Positions 43,782 through 56,165 are shown, numbered from the stretch's first letter. The stretch is 64,000 bases of DNA from Chelatococcus sp. HY11 (GCF_018398335.1 NZ_JAHBRX010000001.1:3774001-3838000); one strand, 5' to 3'. The notes: a model not told the origin generated them from the letters alone. Translations and numbers: made by a program.

Positions 43782-45023
43782 ATGGCTCGCCTCGTAATGA
43801 AATTCGGCGGCACTTCCGTCGCCAACGTCGATCGCATCCGTAACGTCGCTCGCCATGTCAAACGCGAGACCGACGCCGGGCATGATGTTGCTGTCGTCGT
43901 ATCGGCCATGTCGGGGAAAACCAACGAGCTCGTCGGCTGGTGCCGCGAAGCGGCGCCGCTGCATGACGCGCGCGAGTATGATGCCGTGGTCGCCTCGGGC
44001 GAACAGGTCACCGCAGGCCTCCTTGCCATCGTCCTGCAGGAGATGGGGGTGCCCGCGCGCTCCTGGATGGGGTGGCAAGTTCCCATCCTGACGGATGGCG
44101 CGCACGGGGTCGCCCGAATCACGGGCATCGACGGCTCCGGCATCATCCGCCATTTCGACGAGCGGAAGGAAGTGGCCGTCGTCGCCGGGTTTCAGGGCAT
44201 GCATGAACCCACGCGCCGCATCTCCACGCTCGGGCGGGGCGGTTCGGACACGAGCGCGGTGGCCATTGCCGCTGCCATCGGGGCGGACCGGTGCGACATT
44301 TATACGGACGTGGATGGCGTTTACACGACGGATCCGCGGATCGTGCCGCATGCGCGCCGTCTCGACCGTGTGTCGTTCGAGGAAATGCTTGAACTCGCGT
44401 CCCTGGGCGCGAAGGTCCTGCAGGTTCGGTCCGTGGAACTCGCCATGACCCAGAAGGTCAGGACATTCGTACGTTCGAGCTTCGATGATCCGCTCGATCC
44501 GAAACCCGGCACGCTCATCTGCGATGAGGAGGATATCTTGGAAAGTAACGTGATCACGGGTATCGCCTATTCCAAGGACGAGGCCCAGATCACCTTGCGG
44601 CGCGTGGCCGACAAGCCCGGCGTCGCGGCGGCGATCTTCGTGCCACTGGCCGAAGCCAACATCAATGTGGACATGATCATCCAGGTGGTTTCGGACGATA
44701 CCACCACCACGGATATCACCTTTACGGTGGGATCGGCGGATTTCGAGCGAGCCAAGGGCATCCTCGAGGCCTCGCGGGCGAAGATCGGCTTTGCGACGCT
44801 CGAGGGCGCGACCGATGTGGTCAAGGTTTCGGCCATCGGCATCGGTATGCGCAGCCACGCCGGCGTCGCGGCGCGAGCATTCCAGGCGCTGGCCGAGAAG
44901 GGCATCAACATCCGCGCGATCACCACATCGGAGATCAAGTTCTCGGTGTTGATCGATTCGGCTTATACCGAGCTCGCCGTTCGCACGCTTCATTCGCTCT
45001 ACGGCCTCGACAAGCCACAGTAA
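43782..45023 (+). CDS. lysC: Aspartate kinase
   Basis: 413 residues. The kinase opening MKFGGTSVANVDRIRN is at about 5-20, then VVVSAMSGKTNELV and GRGGSDTSAVAIAAA (ATP/Asp binding), and two ACT domains at about 265-410 (KPGVAAAIFVPLAEANINVDMI; SHAGVAARAFQALAEKGINI). It phosphorylates aspartate, the first step to lysine, threonine and methionine, with feedback through the ACT domains. Length is typical for the monofunctional class. It is followed by ptsP, a conserved neighbourhood. Confidence 0.95.
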   Translation: MARLVMKFGGTSVANVDRIRNVARHVKRETDAGHDVAVVVSAMSGKTNELVGWCREAAPLHDAREYDAVVASGEQVTAGLLAIVLQEMGVPARSWMGWQVPILTDGAHGVARITGIDGSGIIRHFDERKEVAVVAGFQGMHEPTRRISTLGRGGSDTSAVAIAAAIGADRCDIYTDVDGVYTTDPRIVPHARRLDRVSFEEMLELASLGAKVLQVRSVELAMTQKVRTFVRSSFDDPLDPKPGTLICDEEDILESNVITGIAYSKDEAQITLRRVADKPGVAAAIFVPLAEANINVDMIIQVVSDDTTTTDITFTVGSADFERAKGILEASRAKIGFATLEGATDVVKVSAIGIGMRSHAGVAARAFQALAEKGINIRAITTSEIKFSVLIDSAYTELAVRTLHSLYGLDKPQ

Positions 45024-45627
45024 GGCCGCGCCCCGGGGCCGGTTTACGCCGATGCGGGCTCACCCTGAGCTCAGTGTCATTCCGCGCATCGGCGTCGTGC
45101 ATTCGCGCCGCCTCTATTCTGGCAGCGGACTGCGCGTGCCGGGTTGGCAAGTGGCCAGCCCGGGTTGGCGAATGGTGTCGCCAACCGTCACATCCTATCC
45201 ACGTTTCCCCGATATCCCCCCAACGGGGATGATTGATGCGTTTGAAACAGTTGATTCGCCAGAGGATCGGCGCTTTGGATCAAGTGGTCCTGGAGCCGGC
45301 CCCGCCGCCAAAGCGGTTTTCGGATAAATCCCATGCTCCAGCAATGAGATAGAGTGGCGCGTCGGGTATCTTTGACGGCCTGCTCGTCTAGCTTTTCCTA
45401 AAGGCGACCAGGTGGTTTCGGCCCGACGATGATGGGCTTTTGTCGTTTGATGCAATGCTTCATGCGACAGTGATGCGTTAATATGCGCACCATGGGTTGC
45501 GGTAGCGCGAATTCGTTGGCTATACCAACGGTCTATTGGCGCGCCACGTACCGGCGGAGCGGTTTCGCCGGCGCGGTTGGCCGTTAGCTGACCCGCTTCG
45601 TGCGGGACGTTCAACGGGAACAGGTTG
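45024..45627. other. Long gap between lysC and ptsP
   Basis: 604 bases without a recognised gene. It holds a GC-rich stretch after lysC, a repeated GGGTTGGC (about 45140-45170), a degenerate palindromic repeat (45291-45340) and a TTAATAT patch near 45479 that might be part of the ptsP promoter. A small RNA cannot be excluded. Confidence 0.45.
45291..45340. repeat. Degenerate palindromic intergenic repeat
   Basis: TGGAGC at 45291 and GCTCCA at 45335 bound a segment with AAGCGGTTTTCGGATAA, which resembles the common Hyphomicrobiales repeat core (CCGGTTTTCGGATAAGATCATGC). The left half is eroded. It is probably an old RIME/RPE-like copy. Confidence 0.45.
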
Positions 45628-47895
45628 ATGCGAGGCGCTCTTGGTGGCCCGCGAGTCCTGTTGCGTCGTCTCCGCGAGGTCATGGCGGAGCCGGTCAGCG
45701 CGCAGGACAGGCTCGACCGCATCGTCGTTTTGATCGCGGCCAACATGGTCGCGGAGGTCTGTTCCGTCTATGTCATGCGCACGGACGGAACGCTCGAGCT
45801 CTATGCGACCGAGGGTCTGAAGCGCGAAGCCGTCCATCTCACCACGATGAGTTCGGGCGAGGGCCTCGTCGGCCTCATCGCGCGGGAGGCTGAACCGCTG
45901 GCCCTGCCGGACGCGCAGGTCCATCCCGCTTATTCCTACAAGCCCGAGACGGGTGAAGAGATCTACCACGCCTTCCTCGGTGTGCCGATCCTGCGTGCTG
46001 GCAACACGCTCGGCGTGCTCGTGGTACAGAACAAGACGCATCGGGTCTATCACGAGGAGGAGATCGAGGCGCTGCAGATCACGGCGATGATCATCGCCGA
46101 GATGATCGCCTCCGGCGAGCTGCAGGCACTGGCTCGTCCCGGCGCGGACATCGCCATCCGCCGCTCCTTCCATCAGCGCGGTGTCGCCCTGGCCGATGGT
46201 GTCGGTCTCGGCCATGTCGTGCTGCATGAGCCACGCGTGGTAGTGAAGGATCTCATCGCCGAGAATGTCGAAGGCGAGGTGAAACGCCTCGAGGACGCGA
46301 TCGCGGTGATGCGGGCCGATATCGATCGCCTGCTGGAACGCGGCGACGTGGCTCATCACGGCGAGCATCGCGACGTGCTCGAGACCGTGCGCATGTTCGC
46401 CAATGACAAGGGCTGGATCCGTCGCATCCGGGAGGCCGTGACCACTGGCCTCACCGCCGAGGCCGCCGTCGAGCGCATCCAGTCGGACACGCGCGCGAAG
46501 ATCCTGCGGCAAACGGATCCCTATCTGCGCGAGCGTCTGCACGACCTCGAGGATCTGGCCGACCGCCTGCTGCATGTCCTGGCCGGGGCTAAGCGCGGCG
46601 CGACGCGCGAGGATCTGCCGGAAAACGCCATACTCGTCGCGCGTTCGATGGGGCCGGCGGCGCTGCTGGATTACGACCGGTCCCGTTTGCGCGGCCTGGT
46701 GCTGGAGGAGGGGGGGCCTTCGAGCCACATCGCCATCGTGGCGCGGGCGCTCGGGATCCCGGCCGTCAGCCGCGTCGAAGGCATAGCCGGACTTGTCGAG
46801 GCCGGTGACGCCATCATCGTCGATGGCGGCGCCGGTGATGTCCAGATCAGGCCCGCGCCCGATATCGAGGCGGCCTATGCCGAGAAGGCGAGGCTGCGCG
46901 CGCGGCGGCAGGAGCAGTATCGCAGCCTGCGCGGCATTCCAGCGATCACCAGGGATGGGACGACCATCACTCTGCAACTCAACGCGGGCCTGCTCGTCGA
47001 TCTGCCCAATATCGTCGAGACGGGCGCGACGGGCATCGGCCTGTTTCGCACCGAGCTGCAGTTCATGGTTTCGGAGCGCATGCCCTCCACCAGCGACCAG
47101 CAGACGCTCTATCGTCAGGTGTTGGTCGAGGCCGGCGGCACGCCGGTTACATTCCGTACGCTCGATATCGGCGGCGATAAGGTTTTGCCCTATATGCAGG
47201 CCGCCGAGGAAGAAAATCCGGCGCTCGGCTGGCGGGCCATCCGTATCGGGCTTGATCGGCCGGGCCTCTTGCGCTCGCAGTTGCGGGCGCTGCTCAAGGC
47301 GGGCTCAGGCTATCATCTGAAGATCATGTTTCCGATGGTCGCGACGGTCGAGGAATTCCTGCGCGCCAAATCGATGGTGGGCCGCGAGCAGGCCTATCTC
47401 CGGAAATATGGCCATCCCGAGCCCGAATCGGTTTCGCTCGGCGTGATGGTCGAGGTGCCGTCGCTCCTCTTCCAGCTCGACGAGATCGCGAGCCACGCGG
47501 ATTTCCTGTCGGTTGGATCGAACGACCTCCTGCAGTTTCTTTTCGCGGCGGACCGCGACAACAAGCAGGTTTCGGATCGTTTCGATCCGCTAAGCGCTCC
47601 GGCTTTACGGGCGCTGCGGTCGATCGCGGAGACCGCGGGCCGTCACAACTGTCCGGTGACGCTCTGCGGGGAGGTCGGGGGGCGTCCGCTTGAGGCTATG
47701 GCCCTGATCGGCATTGGTTATCGCGCTTTTTCGATGACGCCGGCTTCCGTCGGTCCCGTGAAGGCGATGCTGCTGGAATTGAACGTATCCGAACTGGCAA
47801 ACACCATGACCACGCTGCTTGGAGCCAGTGAGAAGGGCAGCCTTCGGCCAGCGCTTGCCGCCTTCGCGGCCGCGCACGGCTTGCCTGTGCAGTGA
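45628..47895 (+). CDS. ptsP: Phosphoenolpyruvate-protein phosphotransferase PtsP (EI-Ntr)
   Basis: 755 residues from the ATG at 45628. The N-terminal GAF domain (about 20-165) is specific to EI-Ntr. The EI-N and phosphohistidine part has GGPSSHIAIVARALGIPA, with His near residue 367. The PEP-binding barrel (about 440-740) has GLFRTELQFM and NDLLQFLFAADRDN. It starts the nitrogen phosphotransferase chain by passing phosphate from PEP to NPr; the GAF domain senses nitrogen status (glutamine in related bacteria). The long upstream gap may hold its promoter. Confidence 0.94.
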   Translation: MRGALGGPRVLLRRLREVMAEPVSAQDRLDRIVVLIAANMVAEVCSVYVMRTDGTLELYATEGLKREAVHLTTMSSGEGLVGLIAREAEPLALPDAQVHPAYSYKPETGEEIYHAFLGVPILRAGNTLGVLVVQNKTHRVYHEEEIEALQITAMIIAEMIASGELQALARPGADIAIRRSFHQRGVALADGVGLGHVVLHEPRVVVKDLIAENVEGEVKRLEDAIAVMRADIDRLLERGDVAHHGEHRDVLETVRMFANDKGWIRRIREAVTTGLTAEAAVERIQSDTRAKILRQTDPYLRERLHDLEDLADRLLHVLAGAKRGATREDLPENAILVARSMGPAALLDYDRSRLRGLVLEEGGPSSHIAIVARALGIPAVSRVEGIAGLVEAGDAIIVDGGAGDVQIRPAPDIEAAYAEKARLRARRQEQYRSLRGIPAITRDGTTITLQLNAGLLVDLPNIVETGATGIGLFRTELQFMVSERMPSTSDQQTLYRQVLVEAGGTPVTFRTLDIGGDKVLPYMQAAEEENPALGWRAIRIGLDRPGLLRSQLRALLKAGSGYHLKIMFPMVATVEEFLRAKSMVGREQAYLRKYGHPEPESVSLGVMVEVPSLLFQLDEIASHADFLSVGSNDLLQFLFAADRDNKQVSDRFDPLSAPALRALRSIAETAGRHNCPVTLCGEVGGRPLEAMALIGIGYRAFSMTPASVGPVKAMLLELNVSELANTMTTLLGASEKGSLRPALAAFAAAHGLPVQ

Positions 47896-47961
47896 ATCCA
47901 CCGGACTGGCCGCGAAAAACCACTGGCATAAAGGCCGCGTCGCACTTATGTGCCCTTCCTC

Positions 47962-49050
47962 ATGACCCAGTCCAGCACCATGGTTCCCCAGGACAAGCTC
48001 GCGGCGATCCTGCAGCGGCACGATATTCTCACGGCCACGCTCGCGGCGGGCGGGGATGCTGATGACTTCGTCGCCTTGTCACGGGAATTGTCGGAGCTCG
48101 ACCCGGTCGTTGCCGCGATCCGTGATTTTCAGGCGGCCGCCCGCAATGCCGAGGATATCGAGGCCCTTCTGAACGATCCCACCACGGATGCGGACATGAG
48201 GACCCTTGCCGCAGAGGAGCAGGCGGATGCGGACGCCGCAGCGGAGGCGGCCGCGCTCGCCTTGCGCCTGCTTCTCATCCCCAAGGACGAGGCGGATGAG
48301 AAAAGCGCCATACTCGAGGTGCGCGCCGGCACAGGTGGTGACGAGGCCGCGCTGTTCGCGGGTGATCTCTTCCGTATGTACTCCCGCTATGCCGACCTGA
48401 AGGGCTGGAAGGTCGAGATTCTCTCCGAAAGCGAGGGAACCGTCGGTGGCTACAAGGAAGTCATCGCTGAAATTCGGGGAAGGGGCGTTTTTGCGCGCCT
48501 CAAGTTCGAATCCGGTGCCCATCGGGTCCAGCGGGTGCCGGACACGGAGGCCTCGGGGCGCATTCATACCTCGGCAGCGACGGTAGCTGTGCTGCCGGAG
48601 GCCGAGGACGTTGACATCGCCATCGATGAAAGCGACCTCAAGATCGATACCATGCGGGCACAGGGCGCTGGCGGCCAGCACGTCAACAAGACGGAATCGG
48701 CCGTGCGCATCACCCATATCCCGACAGGAATTGCGGTCGTGGTGCAGGACGAGCGCTCCCAGCATCGCAACCGCGCCAAGGCCATGGGGGTACTGCGCTC
48801 CCGGCTTTACGACATCCAGCGTCAGCAGAAGGACGCCGCCCGCGCCGCGGACCGGCGGTCACAAGTTGGCTCCGGTGACCGTTCGGAGCGTATCCGTACC
48901 TATAATTTCCCGCAGGGGCGGGTTACGGATCACCGCATCGGCCTTACGCTCTACAAACTTGACGAGATGATGATGGGGACGGCTATGGACGAGGTCGTCG
49001 ATGCCCTGACCGCGGCGCATCAGGCGGCCTTGCTCGCCGAGGGAGAATGA
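47962..49050 (+). CDS. prfA: Peptide chain release factor 1
   Basis: 362 residues from the ATG at 47962; a GTG at 47950 would add four. The GGQ motif is in [22 protein letters not shown] (G237-G238-Q239). [20 protein letters not shown] is present, and the end with [20 protein letters not shown] is typical of RF1. It ends translation at UAA and UAG on the ribosome. It is overlapped by prmC (ATGA), which methylates this GGQ glutamine. Confidence 0.95.
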   Translation: MTQSSTMVPQDKLAAILQRHDILTATLAAGGDADDFVALSRELSELDPVVAAIRDFQAAARNAEDIEALLNDPTTDADMRTLAAEEQADADAAAEAAALALRLLLIPKDEADEKSAILEVRAGTGGDEAALFAGDLFRMYSRYADLKGWKVEILSESEGTVGGYKEVIAEIRGRGVFARLKFESGAHRVQRVPDTEASGRIHTSAATVAVLPEAEDVDIAIDESDLKIDTMRAQGAGGQHVNKTESAVRITHIPTGIAVVVQDERSQHRNRAKAMGVLRSRLYDIQRQQKDAARAADRRSQVGSGDRSERIRTYNFPQGRVTDHRIGLTLYKLDEMMMGTAMDEVVDALTAAHQAALLAEGE

Positions 49051-49964
49051 CGCCGCCCGCCAGCAACTGGATAACCCCCGCCACGACGCGCGGGGAGGCA
49101 CGGCGTCTGATGGCCGACGCCTTTTCCACCGCGGGTCTCGATACGCCGGCGCTGGATGCGCGTGTGCTGCTATGCAAGGCGCTGGAGATCACCGCTCTTG
49201 ATCTCTCGACGAAGCCGGACGTGACGATCGGACCAGTCGCTCCCCTGCTTGCAGGGATGGTCGCGCGGCGGCTCAAATTCGAACCTGTCGCCCGCATCTG
49301 CGGCATGCAGGAGTTCTGGGGACTGCCTTTTGCGCTGTCAGGGGCGACGCTGGTGCCGCGTCCTGATACCGAAACACTGGTGGAGGCCGCCCTTAAGGTC
49401 GTTCGCGAGGAGGGCAGAGCCGACAGCCGGCTGCGCATTCTCGACCTCGGCACCGGCTCGGGCTGCATTCTGACCGCCCTTTTGAGTGAGCTGCCGGCCG
49501 CCACGGGCGTCGGCATCGACCTTTCACCGGACGCCGCGCGCGTGGCGCGCCAAAACGCCGCGATGAACGGGGTGGGCGCGCGCGCCGCGTTCCTCGCCGG
49601 GGACTGGGCCTCGGCCGTGGCGGCGCCCTTCGATTTTATCGTCTCGAATCCCCCCTATATCGAGACGGCTGACATCGAGTGCCTTGCCCCCGATGTGAGG
49701 CTCCATGACCCCCGGCTTGCCCTCGATGGCGGGCCGGATGGACTTGCGGCTTATTGGCGCGTCGCTGCCGAAGCGGAGCGCTTGCTGCGTCGGGACGGAC
49801 ACTGCCTCGTCGAGGTTGGGGCGGGACAGGCGGGCGATGTGGGCCGTCTGTTTGGCCGATATGGTCTCGTCAATTGGGTCGCGATACCAGATCTCGCGGG
49901 AATCGAGCGTGTCATTCACGCAACACCCGATCGCGATACGGGCGATATGCACCGATCACCATGA
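49047..49964 (+). CDS. prmC: Release factor glutamine methyltransferase
   Basis: 305 residues. An N-terminal helical domain is at about 1-90; the SAM motif [22 protein letters not shown] follows, and the catalytic NPPY is at 201-204 (SNPPYIE). It methylates the Gln of the GGQ motif of RF1 and RF2. The start overlaps the prfA stop by 4 bases, so the two are translationally coupled. Confidence 0.94.
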   Translation: MTPPASNWITPATTRGEARRLMADAFSTAGLDTPALDARVLLCKALEITALDLSTKPDVTIGPVAPLLAGMVARRLKFEPVARICGMQEFWGLPFALSGATLVPRPDTETLVEAALKVVREEGRADSRLRILDLGTGSGCILTALLSELPAATGVGIDLSPDAARVARQNAAMNGVGARAAFLAGDWASAVAAPFDFIVSNPPYIETADIECLAPDVRLHDPRLALDGGPDGLAAYWRVAAEAERLLRRDGHCLVEVGAGQAGDVGRLFGRYGLVNWVAIPDLAGIERVIHATPDRDTGDMHRSP

Positions 49965-50371
49965 GGGTGATCTTGCAAAAATGGCTTGGCTGAATAGGGT
50001 AAAGACGTTAGTGTGGCTTTTAGGAATTGCGCTTAGCGGCAAAAGATAAAGGGTCATGCGATCCTATCGGATCCGCAAGGAGTAGACCTCCGCGAGAAGT
50101 GCGAATCAGAATCTCCGGTGCAGTGGATGGCGGGCAGCTTTGATGTTGCGCGCAGACCTCGGGTCGAATAATTCGCTGCTGGTGAGGCCTTGTCGTATCA
50201 CCTTGGGATCGGCATCCGCAATATGAACACAAGGGTGGCTGACTGGACCTTCGGGGGTTTCAGCTACGGCGCTGACTGAATAAGCGCGCATTCTCCGCCA
50301 CTGGCGGCTGGCGCGTTTGAACGCGGGCGTTTGCCGCGCGTGGTTTTTTTATCCATATCCAGAGACAGTCG
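49965..50371. other. Leader region of the DUF4167 gene
   Basis: 407 bases without a recognised gene. The last 80 bases are highly structured (see the attenuator entry). Earlier sequence shows no clear promoter or small gene. Confidence 0.45.
50295..50350 (+). promoter_or_regulatory. Attenuator-like leader structure before the DUF4167 gene
   Basis: Three stems follow each other. CCGCC/GGCGG is at 50295-50307. CGCGTT-TG-AACGCG is at 50312-50325. ACGCGGGC (50321-50328) pairs with GCCGCGCGT (50333-50341), and GGTTTTTTTA follows directly. The third is a terminator-type hairpin with a run of seven T at 50344-50350. The second shares bases 50321-50325 with it and would prevent it, as an antiterminator does. 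The structure ends 20 bases before the ATG. Confidence 0.5.
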
Positions 50372-51526
50372 ATGAGACCAGGTCAAAACAGGCGCATGCG
50401 GGGCCGGAATCGGAAGGGCCCCAATCCTTTGACACGGACATACGAGTCCAACGGACCGGATGTGAAGATCAGGGGCACAGCCCAGCATATCGCCGAAAAA
50501 TATGCGCAGTTGTCGCGTGATGCACAGGCCTCCGGTGATCCCGTATCGGCCGAGAACTACCTGCAGCACGCCGAACACTATTACCGGCTCATCGCCGCCG
50601 CGCAGGCTCAGTTTCAGCAGACCTATGGCACCTTTCCCCGCGCCTATGACGATGAGCGCGACGAGGGCGAGGGCGCTGAAGAGGGCGGTTACGGCTACGG
50701 CTCGCAGCAGCCTTCGGACTATGGAGCGCCGCAGCCTGCTTATGACGAGCAGCCCTATGCGCCAGCGCAGCCTTATCAAGCACGCCAAGACCGTAATGAC
50801 CGCCAGGACCGTGGCGAACGTCAAGACCGTGGCGAACGTCAGGACCGTGGTGAACGCCAGGACCGTGGTGAACGCCAGGATCGCAACGATCGTCAGGATA
50901 GGGGTGAGCGTCAGGACAGGGGCGATCGTTACGAGCGTACCGAGCGTCAGGATCGCGGCGACCGGCAGGCTCGCGGCGAGCGCCAGGATCGCGGCGAGCG
51001 CCAGGATCGTGGTGAGCGCCAGGATAGGGGTGAGCGTCAAGAGCGCAACGATCGTCAGGAGCGTGGGGATCGCCAGGACCGTCGCGAGCGGTTCCGTGGT
51101 CCGCGCCGCAACGATGATGCCCAGCCGGGCGAGACGGGCGCAAATGCGCAGGGTGTGCTGCCCGCCTTTCTGACGGCGCCTCTGCGGCAGTCGCCGGAAG
51201 CGGTTGATGAAACGCCGGAGGTCGTCGAAGCTCCCGCACCGGTCGAGCGGCCCCGTGGTCGCGCTGCCGCGAAGACCACCGCTCCCAAGGAGACTGCTCC
51301 CAAGGAGACCGCGGCGAAGGTCGAGGCTCGGGCCGAGACCCCGGCCGCCGCCGAAGAAGCCGAGGCGCCTGCTCCGCGCGCGCGCCGCACCCGCAAGGTG
51401 GCGACAGTGGCGCCTGAAGCGCCGGCCACACCCGCTCCGCGGGCGACGCGCGGGCGCCCGAAGCGCCGTGCCGCGGCGGAAGAAGATGCCGACAGCGACG
51501 AGAGTGTGCTGCCGCTGGGCGATTGA
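50372..51526 (+). CDS. DUF4167 domain-containing protein with long Arg/Asp/Gln repeat
   Basis: 384 residues. The conserved DUF4167 domain (about 1-82) has NRRMRGRNRKGPNPLTRTYE and VKIRGTAQHIAEKYAQLSRDA. Then come an acidic linker, a 17-unit hexapeptide repeat of the RQDRGE type (138-239) and an Ala/Pro/Lys/Arg-rich tail. The alternating charges suggest a disordered, RNA-binding region. Function is unknown, but the gene is conserved next to prmC and clpB in Hyphomicrobiales. A terminator follows at 51569. Confidence 0.88.
   Translation: MRPGQNRRMRGRNRKGPNPLTRTYESNGPDVKIRGTAQHIAEKYAQLSRDAQASGDPVSAENYLQHAEHYYRLIAAAQAQFQQTYGTFPRAYDDERDEGEGAEEGGYGYGSQQPSDYGAPQPAYDEQPYAPAQPYQARQDRNDRQDRGERQDRGERQDRGERQDRGERQDRNDRQDRGERQDRGDRYERTERQDRGDRQARGERQDRGERQDRGERQDRGERQERNDRQERGDRQDRRERFRGPRRNDDAQPGETGANAQGVLPAFLTAPLRQSPEAVDETPEVVEAPAPVERPRGRAAAKTTAPKETAPKETAAKVEARAETPAAAEEAEAPAPRARRTRKVATVAPEAPATPAPRATRGRPKRRAAAEEDADSDESVLPLGD
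50783..51088 (+). repeat. Tandem array of 17 18-bp units inside the DUF4167 gene
   Basis: Each unit encodes six residues, consensus RQDRGE, with variants RQDRND, RQDRGD, RYERTE and RQERND. 306 bases in all. DNA copies differ mainly by third-base changes (GACCGTGGC / GATCGCGGC), so the array is old but still in frame. Copy number is likely to vary between strains. Confidence 0.9.
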
Positions 51527-51568
51527 TAAGCTGCGCGCGGCTCGGCTTTACAGACCGGAATGATGACG

Positions 51569-51596
51569 AAGGAGGGCCTTGAGCCCTCCTTTTTTA
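51569..51596 (+). terminator. Rho-independent terminator after the DUF4167 gene
   Basis: AAGGAGGGC pairs with GCCCTCCTT around a 4-base loop, followed by TTTTTTATT. A textbook intrinsic terminator, 43 bases after the stop. Confidence 0.88.
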
Positions 51597-51737
51597 TTGT
51601 CTGGAACTTTTGATTGCCAAGGCGGCATAGTGGTGCTTGGCTCTTACGAGGTCACCCGCCCAATCCGGCTCCGGCCGATGCCGCCGGGATTGTTGCGGCA
51701 TCGTCGCAAATATCCGGTCATCGGGCGGGGGTGGCCA

Positions 51738-51765
51738 CTTGTGTTACTGATTTACAACACTACAT
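51738..51765 (+). promoter_or_regulatory. clpB: Heat-shock (RpoH) promoter candidate upstream of clpB
   Basis: CTTG (51738-51741) then, 18 bases on, CTACAT (51760-51765), near the alphaproteobacterial RpoH pattern (CTTG, spacer, CYTAT-N-T). The match in the -10 is imperfect. clpB is a known RpoH target, which is the main support. The start codon is about 115 bases downstream. Confidence 0.3.
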
Positions 51766-51882
51766 CAGCTTCGCCGACCCCGCCGATGGGGGCGGTGCCT
51801 GGCGCGGCTCAACCCGCGGGGCAATCCTTCGCGGGTCTCGGCGTGCCTCTCGGGGGCGCCGCTGCCGGAGCGGGAGCAGGAC

Positions 51883-54507
<2,625 letters not shown>

Positions 54508-54527
54508 GGCTTCGCTGCCCGCAAATC

Positions 54528-54551
54528 CCCCTTCCCGCATGCGGGAAGGGG
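54528..54551. terminator. Perfect palindrome after clpB
   Basis: CCCCTTCCCGCA (54528-54539) is the reverse complement of TGCGGGAAGGGG (54540-54551), a 12-bp stem with no spacer in DNA. There is no T tract. It is a likely transcript end or stabiliser 20 bases after the clpB stop. Confidence 0.5.
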
Positions 54552-54634
54552 ATAACGCGTATGAATATGTCACCATGCCCTGACAATTGGCCTCCCGGCG
54601 CTTATCTCTCAGGGGTTCGTCGGGAGAACTCTTG

Positions 54635-56014
54635 ATGCAGGACAGCGACAGCCCCAAAGCCGATCGGGAAGCAAACCGCCTTTCGGCGCGGGCTGCGCGT
54701 TATGCCCGGGTCGGGCGCGATGTGGGCGGCATCGCTGCCAAACTTGCCGGTGCCCGGGCGCTCGGATTGACCACGGATCGCGAGCAGAATGCCGGGGAGC
54801 TTATGCGCGCTCTCGGTGGCCTCAAGGGGCCGCTGATGAAGGTGGCCCAGCTTCTCTCCACCATTCCCGATGCCTTGCCGCCGGAATATGCGACCGAACT
54901 GCAGAAGTTGCAGGCGGAGGCCCCGCCCATGGGAGCTGCCTTCGTGAAGCGGCGCATGATGAGCGAGCTCGGGCCGGATTGGGCCACGCGCTTTCAATCC
55001 TTCGATCTGAGGCCGGCGGCGGCCGCTTCGCTCGGGCAGGTGCATCGCGCCACCGCGCATGACGGCACGGCGCTTGCCTGCAAGCTGCAGTACCCTGACA
55101 TGCAGTCGGCGGTCGAGGCGGACCTGGTGCAGCTTGGCCTCGTCATGAAGCTGCAACGCCGCTTCAATCCCTCCATCGACACACGGGAGATCGCCACCGA
55201 GATCGGCGCGCGCCTGCGCGAGGAGCTGGATTATCGCCGCGAGGCCAAGCATGCCGCGCTCTATCGCCTCATGCTGGCCGATGTGCCTGATGTGCGCGTG
55301 CCGCGCGTGCATGAGGATCTGTCGACCGGCCGTCTCCTGACGCTGGACTGGCTGCAGGGCGAGCGGCTGCTGGATTTCCGGCATGCCTCGCTCGATACCC
55401 GCAACAGGCTGGCCACCGTGATGTTCGGCGCCTGGTGGCATCCTTTCAGCCACTATGGCGTCATCCACGGCGATCCCCATCTCGGCAACTATACCGTCTT
55501 CCGCGGCGGTCCGGACAACAACGCGCAAGGCATCAATCTCCTGGACTACGGATGCATCCGGATTTTCCCGCCAGCCTTCGTCGGCGGCGTAGTGGATCTT
55601 TATCGCGGGCTCCTCGGTGGGGACGAGGAACGCGTGGTGCAGGCTTATGAAACCTGGGGTTTCCGCGGGCTGACGCGCGATCTCATCAGCGTGCTGAACA
55701 TGTGGGCGCGCTTCATCTATGGCCCGTTGCTGGACGACCGCGTGCGGACGATCGCCGATGGCGTGGCGCCGGGCGAATATGGCCGGCGCGAGGCCTGGCG
55801 CGTCAAACAGGCGCTGAAGGAGAAGGGCCCGGTCCGCATACCACGCGAATTCGTCTTCATGGACCGCGCCGCGATTGGCCTTGGCGCGGTTTTCCTGCAT
55901 CTCAAGGCCGAATTGAATTTCCACCGGCTGTTCGAGGCCGAGATCGAAAGCTTTGATCTCAATGTCGTGCGGGACCGGCAGGCGAGGGCGTTGGTGGAAA
56001 GCGGCCTGGCTTGA
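54635..56014 (+). CDS. ABC1/AarF (UbiB-like) kinase-like protein
   Basis: 459 residues from the ATG at 54635 (CGGGAGA upstream). Members of the ABC1 atypical kinase family: GGLKGPLMKVAQLLSTIPDALPPEYATELQKLQ is the KxGQ-type N-terminal motif, ACKLQYP carries the Lys, GVIHGDPHLGNY the catalytic loop and LLDYGCIRIF the metal Asp. The KxGQ position reads MKVAQ here, as in some bacterial members. A role in ubiquinone metabolism is inferred from UbiB, though short soluble members of this type are less well studied. Confidence 0.88.
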   Translation: MQDSDSPKADREANRLSARAARYARVGRDVGGIAAKLAGARALGLTTDREQNAGELMRALGGLKGPLMKVAQLLSTIPDALPPEYATELQKLQAEAPPMGAAFVKRRMMSELGPDWATRFQSFDLRPAAAASLGQVHRATAHDGTALACKLQYPDMQSAVEADLVQLGLVMKLQRRFNPSIDTREIATEIGARLREELDYRREAKHAALYRLMLADVPDVRVPRVHEDLSTGRLLTLDWLQGERLLDFRHASLDTRNRLATVMFGAWWHPFSHYGVIHGDPHLGNYTVFRGGPDNNAQGINLLDYGCIRIFPPAFVGGVVDLYRGLLGGDEERVVQAYETWGFRGLTRDLISVLNMWARFIYGPLLDDRVRTIADGVAPGEYGRREAWRVKQALKEKGPVRIPREFVFMDRAAIGLGAVFLHLKAELNFHRLFEAEIESFDLNVVRDRQARALVESGLA

Positions 56015-56165
56015 AGCGTTCCGGAGACGACACGTGGTCGCGCCGCAGCTATCGCGATTCCCAATGGCGCGCTGCAATTTCTGAATGACGATAAGGCGTT
56101 GCAAGGCGCATTGGCATGGGGTAAAGCCCCATCCAGGAAACGTGACAGCAGCCTGAGGGAACATT

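Noticed and set aside
43686-44993. A 435-codon minus-strand frame
   Set aside because: Antisense to lysC.
45520-46977. A 485-codon minus-strand frame
   Set aside because: Antisense to ptsP, which has all catalytic motifs.
50783-51088. Regular 18-bp repeats that might suggest a CRISPR array
   Set aside because: Units are contiguous without spacers, and they stay in frame as RQDRGE hexapeptides within a gene.
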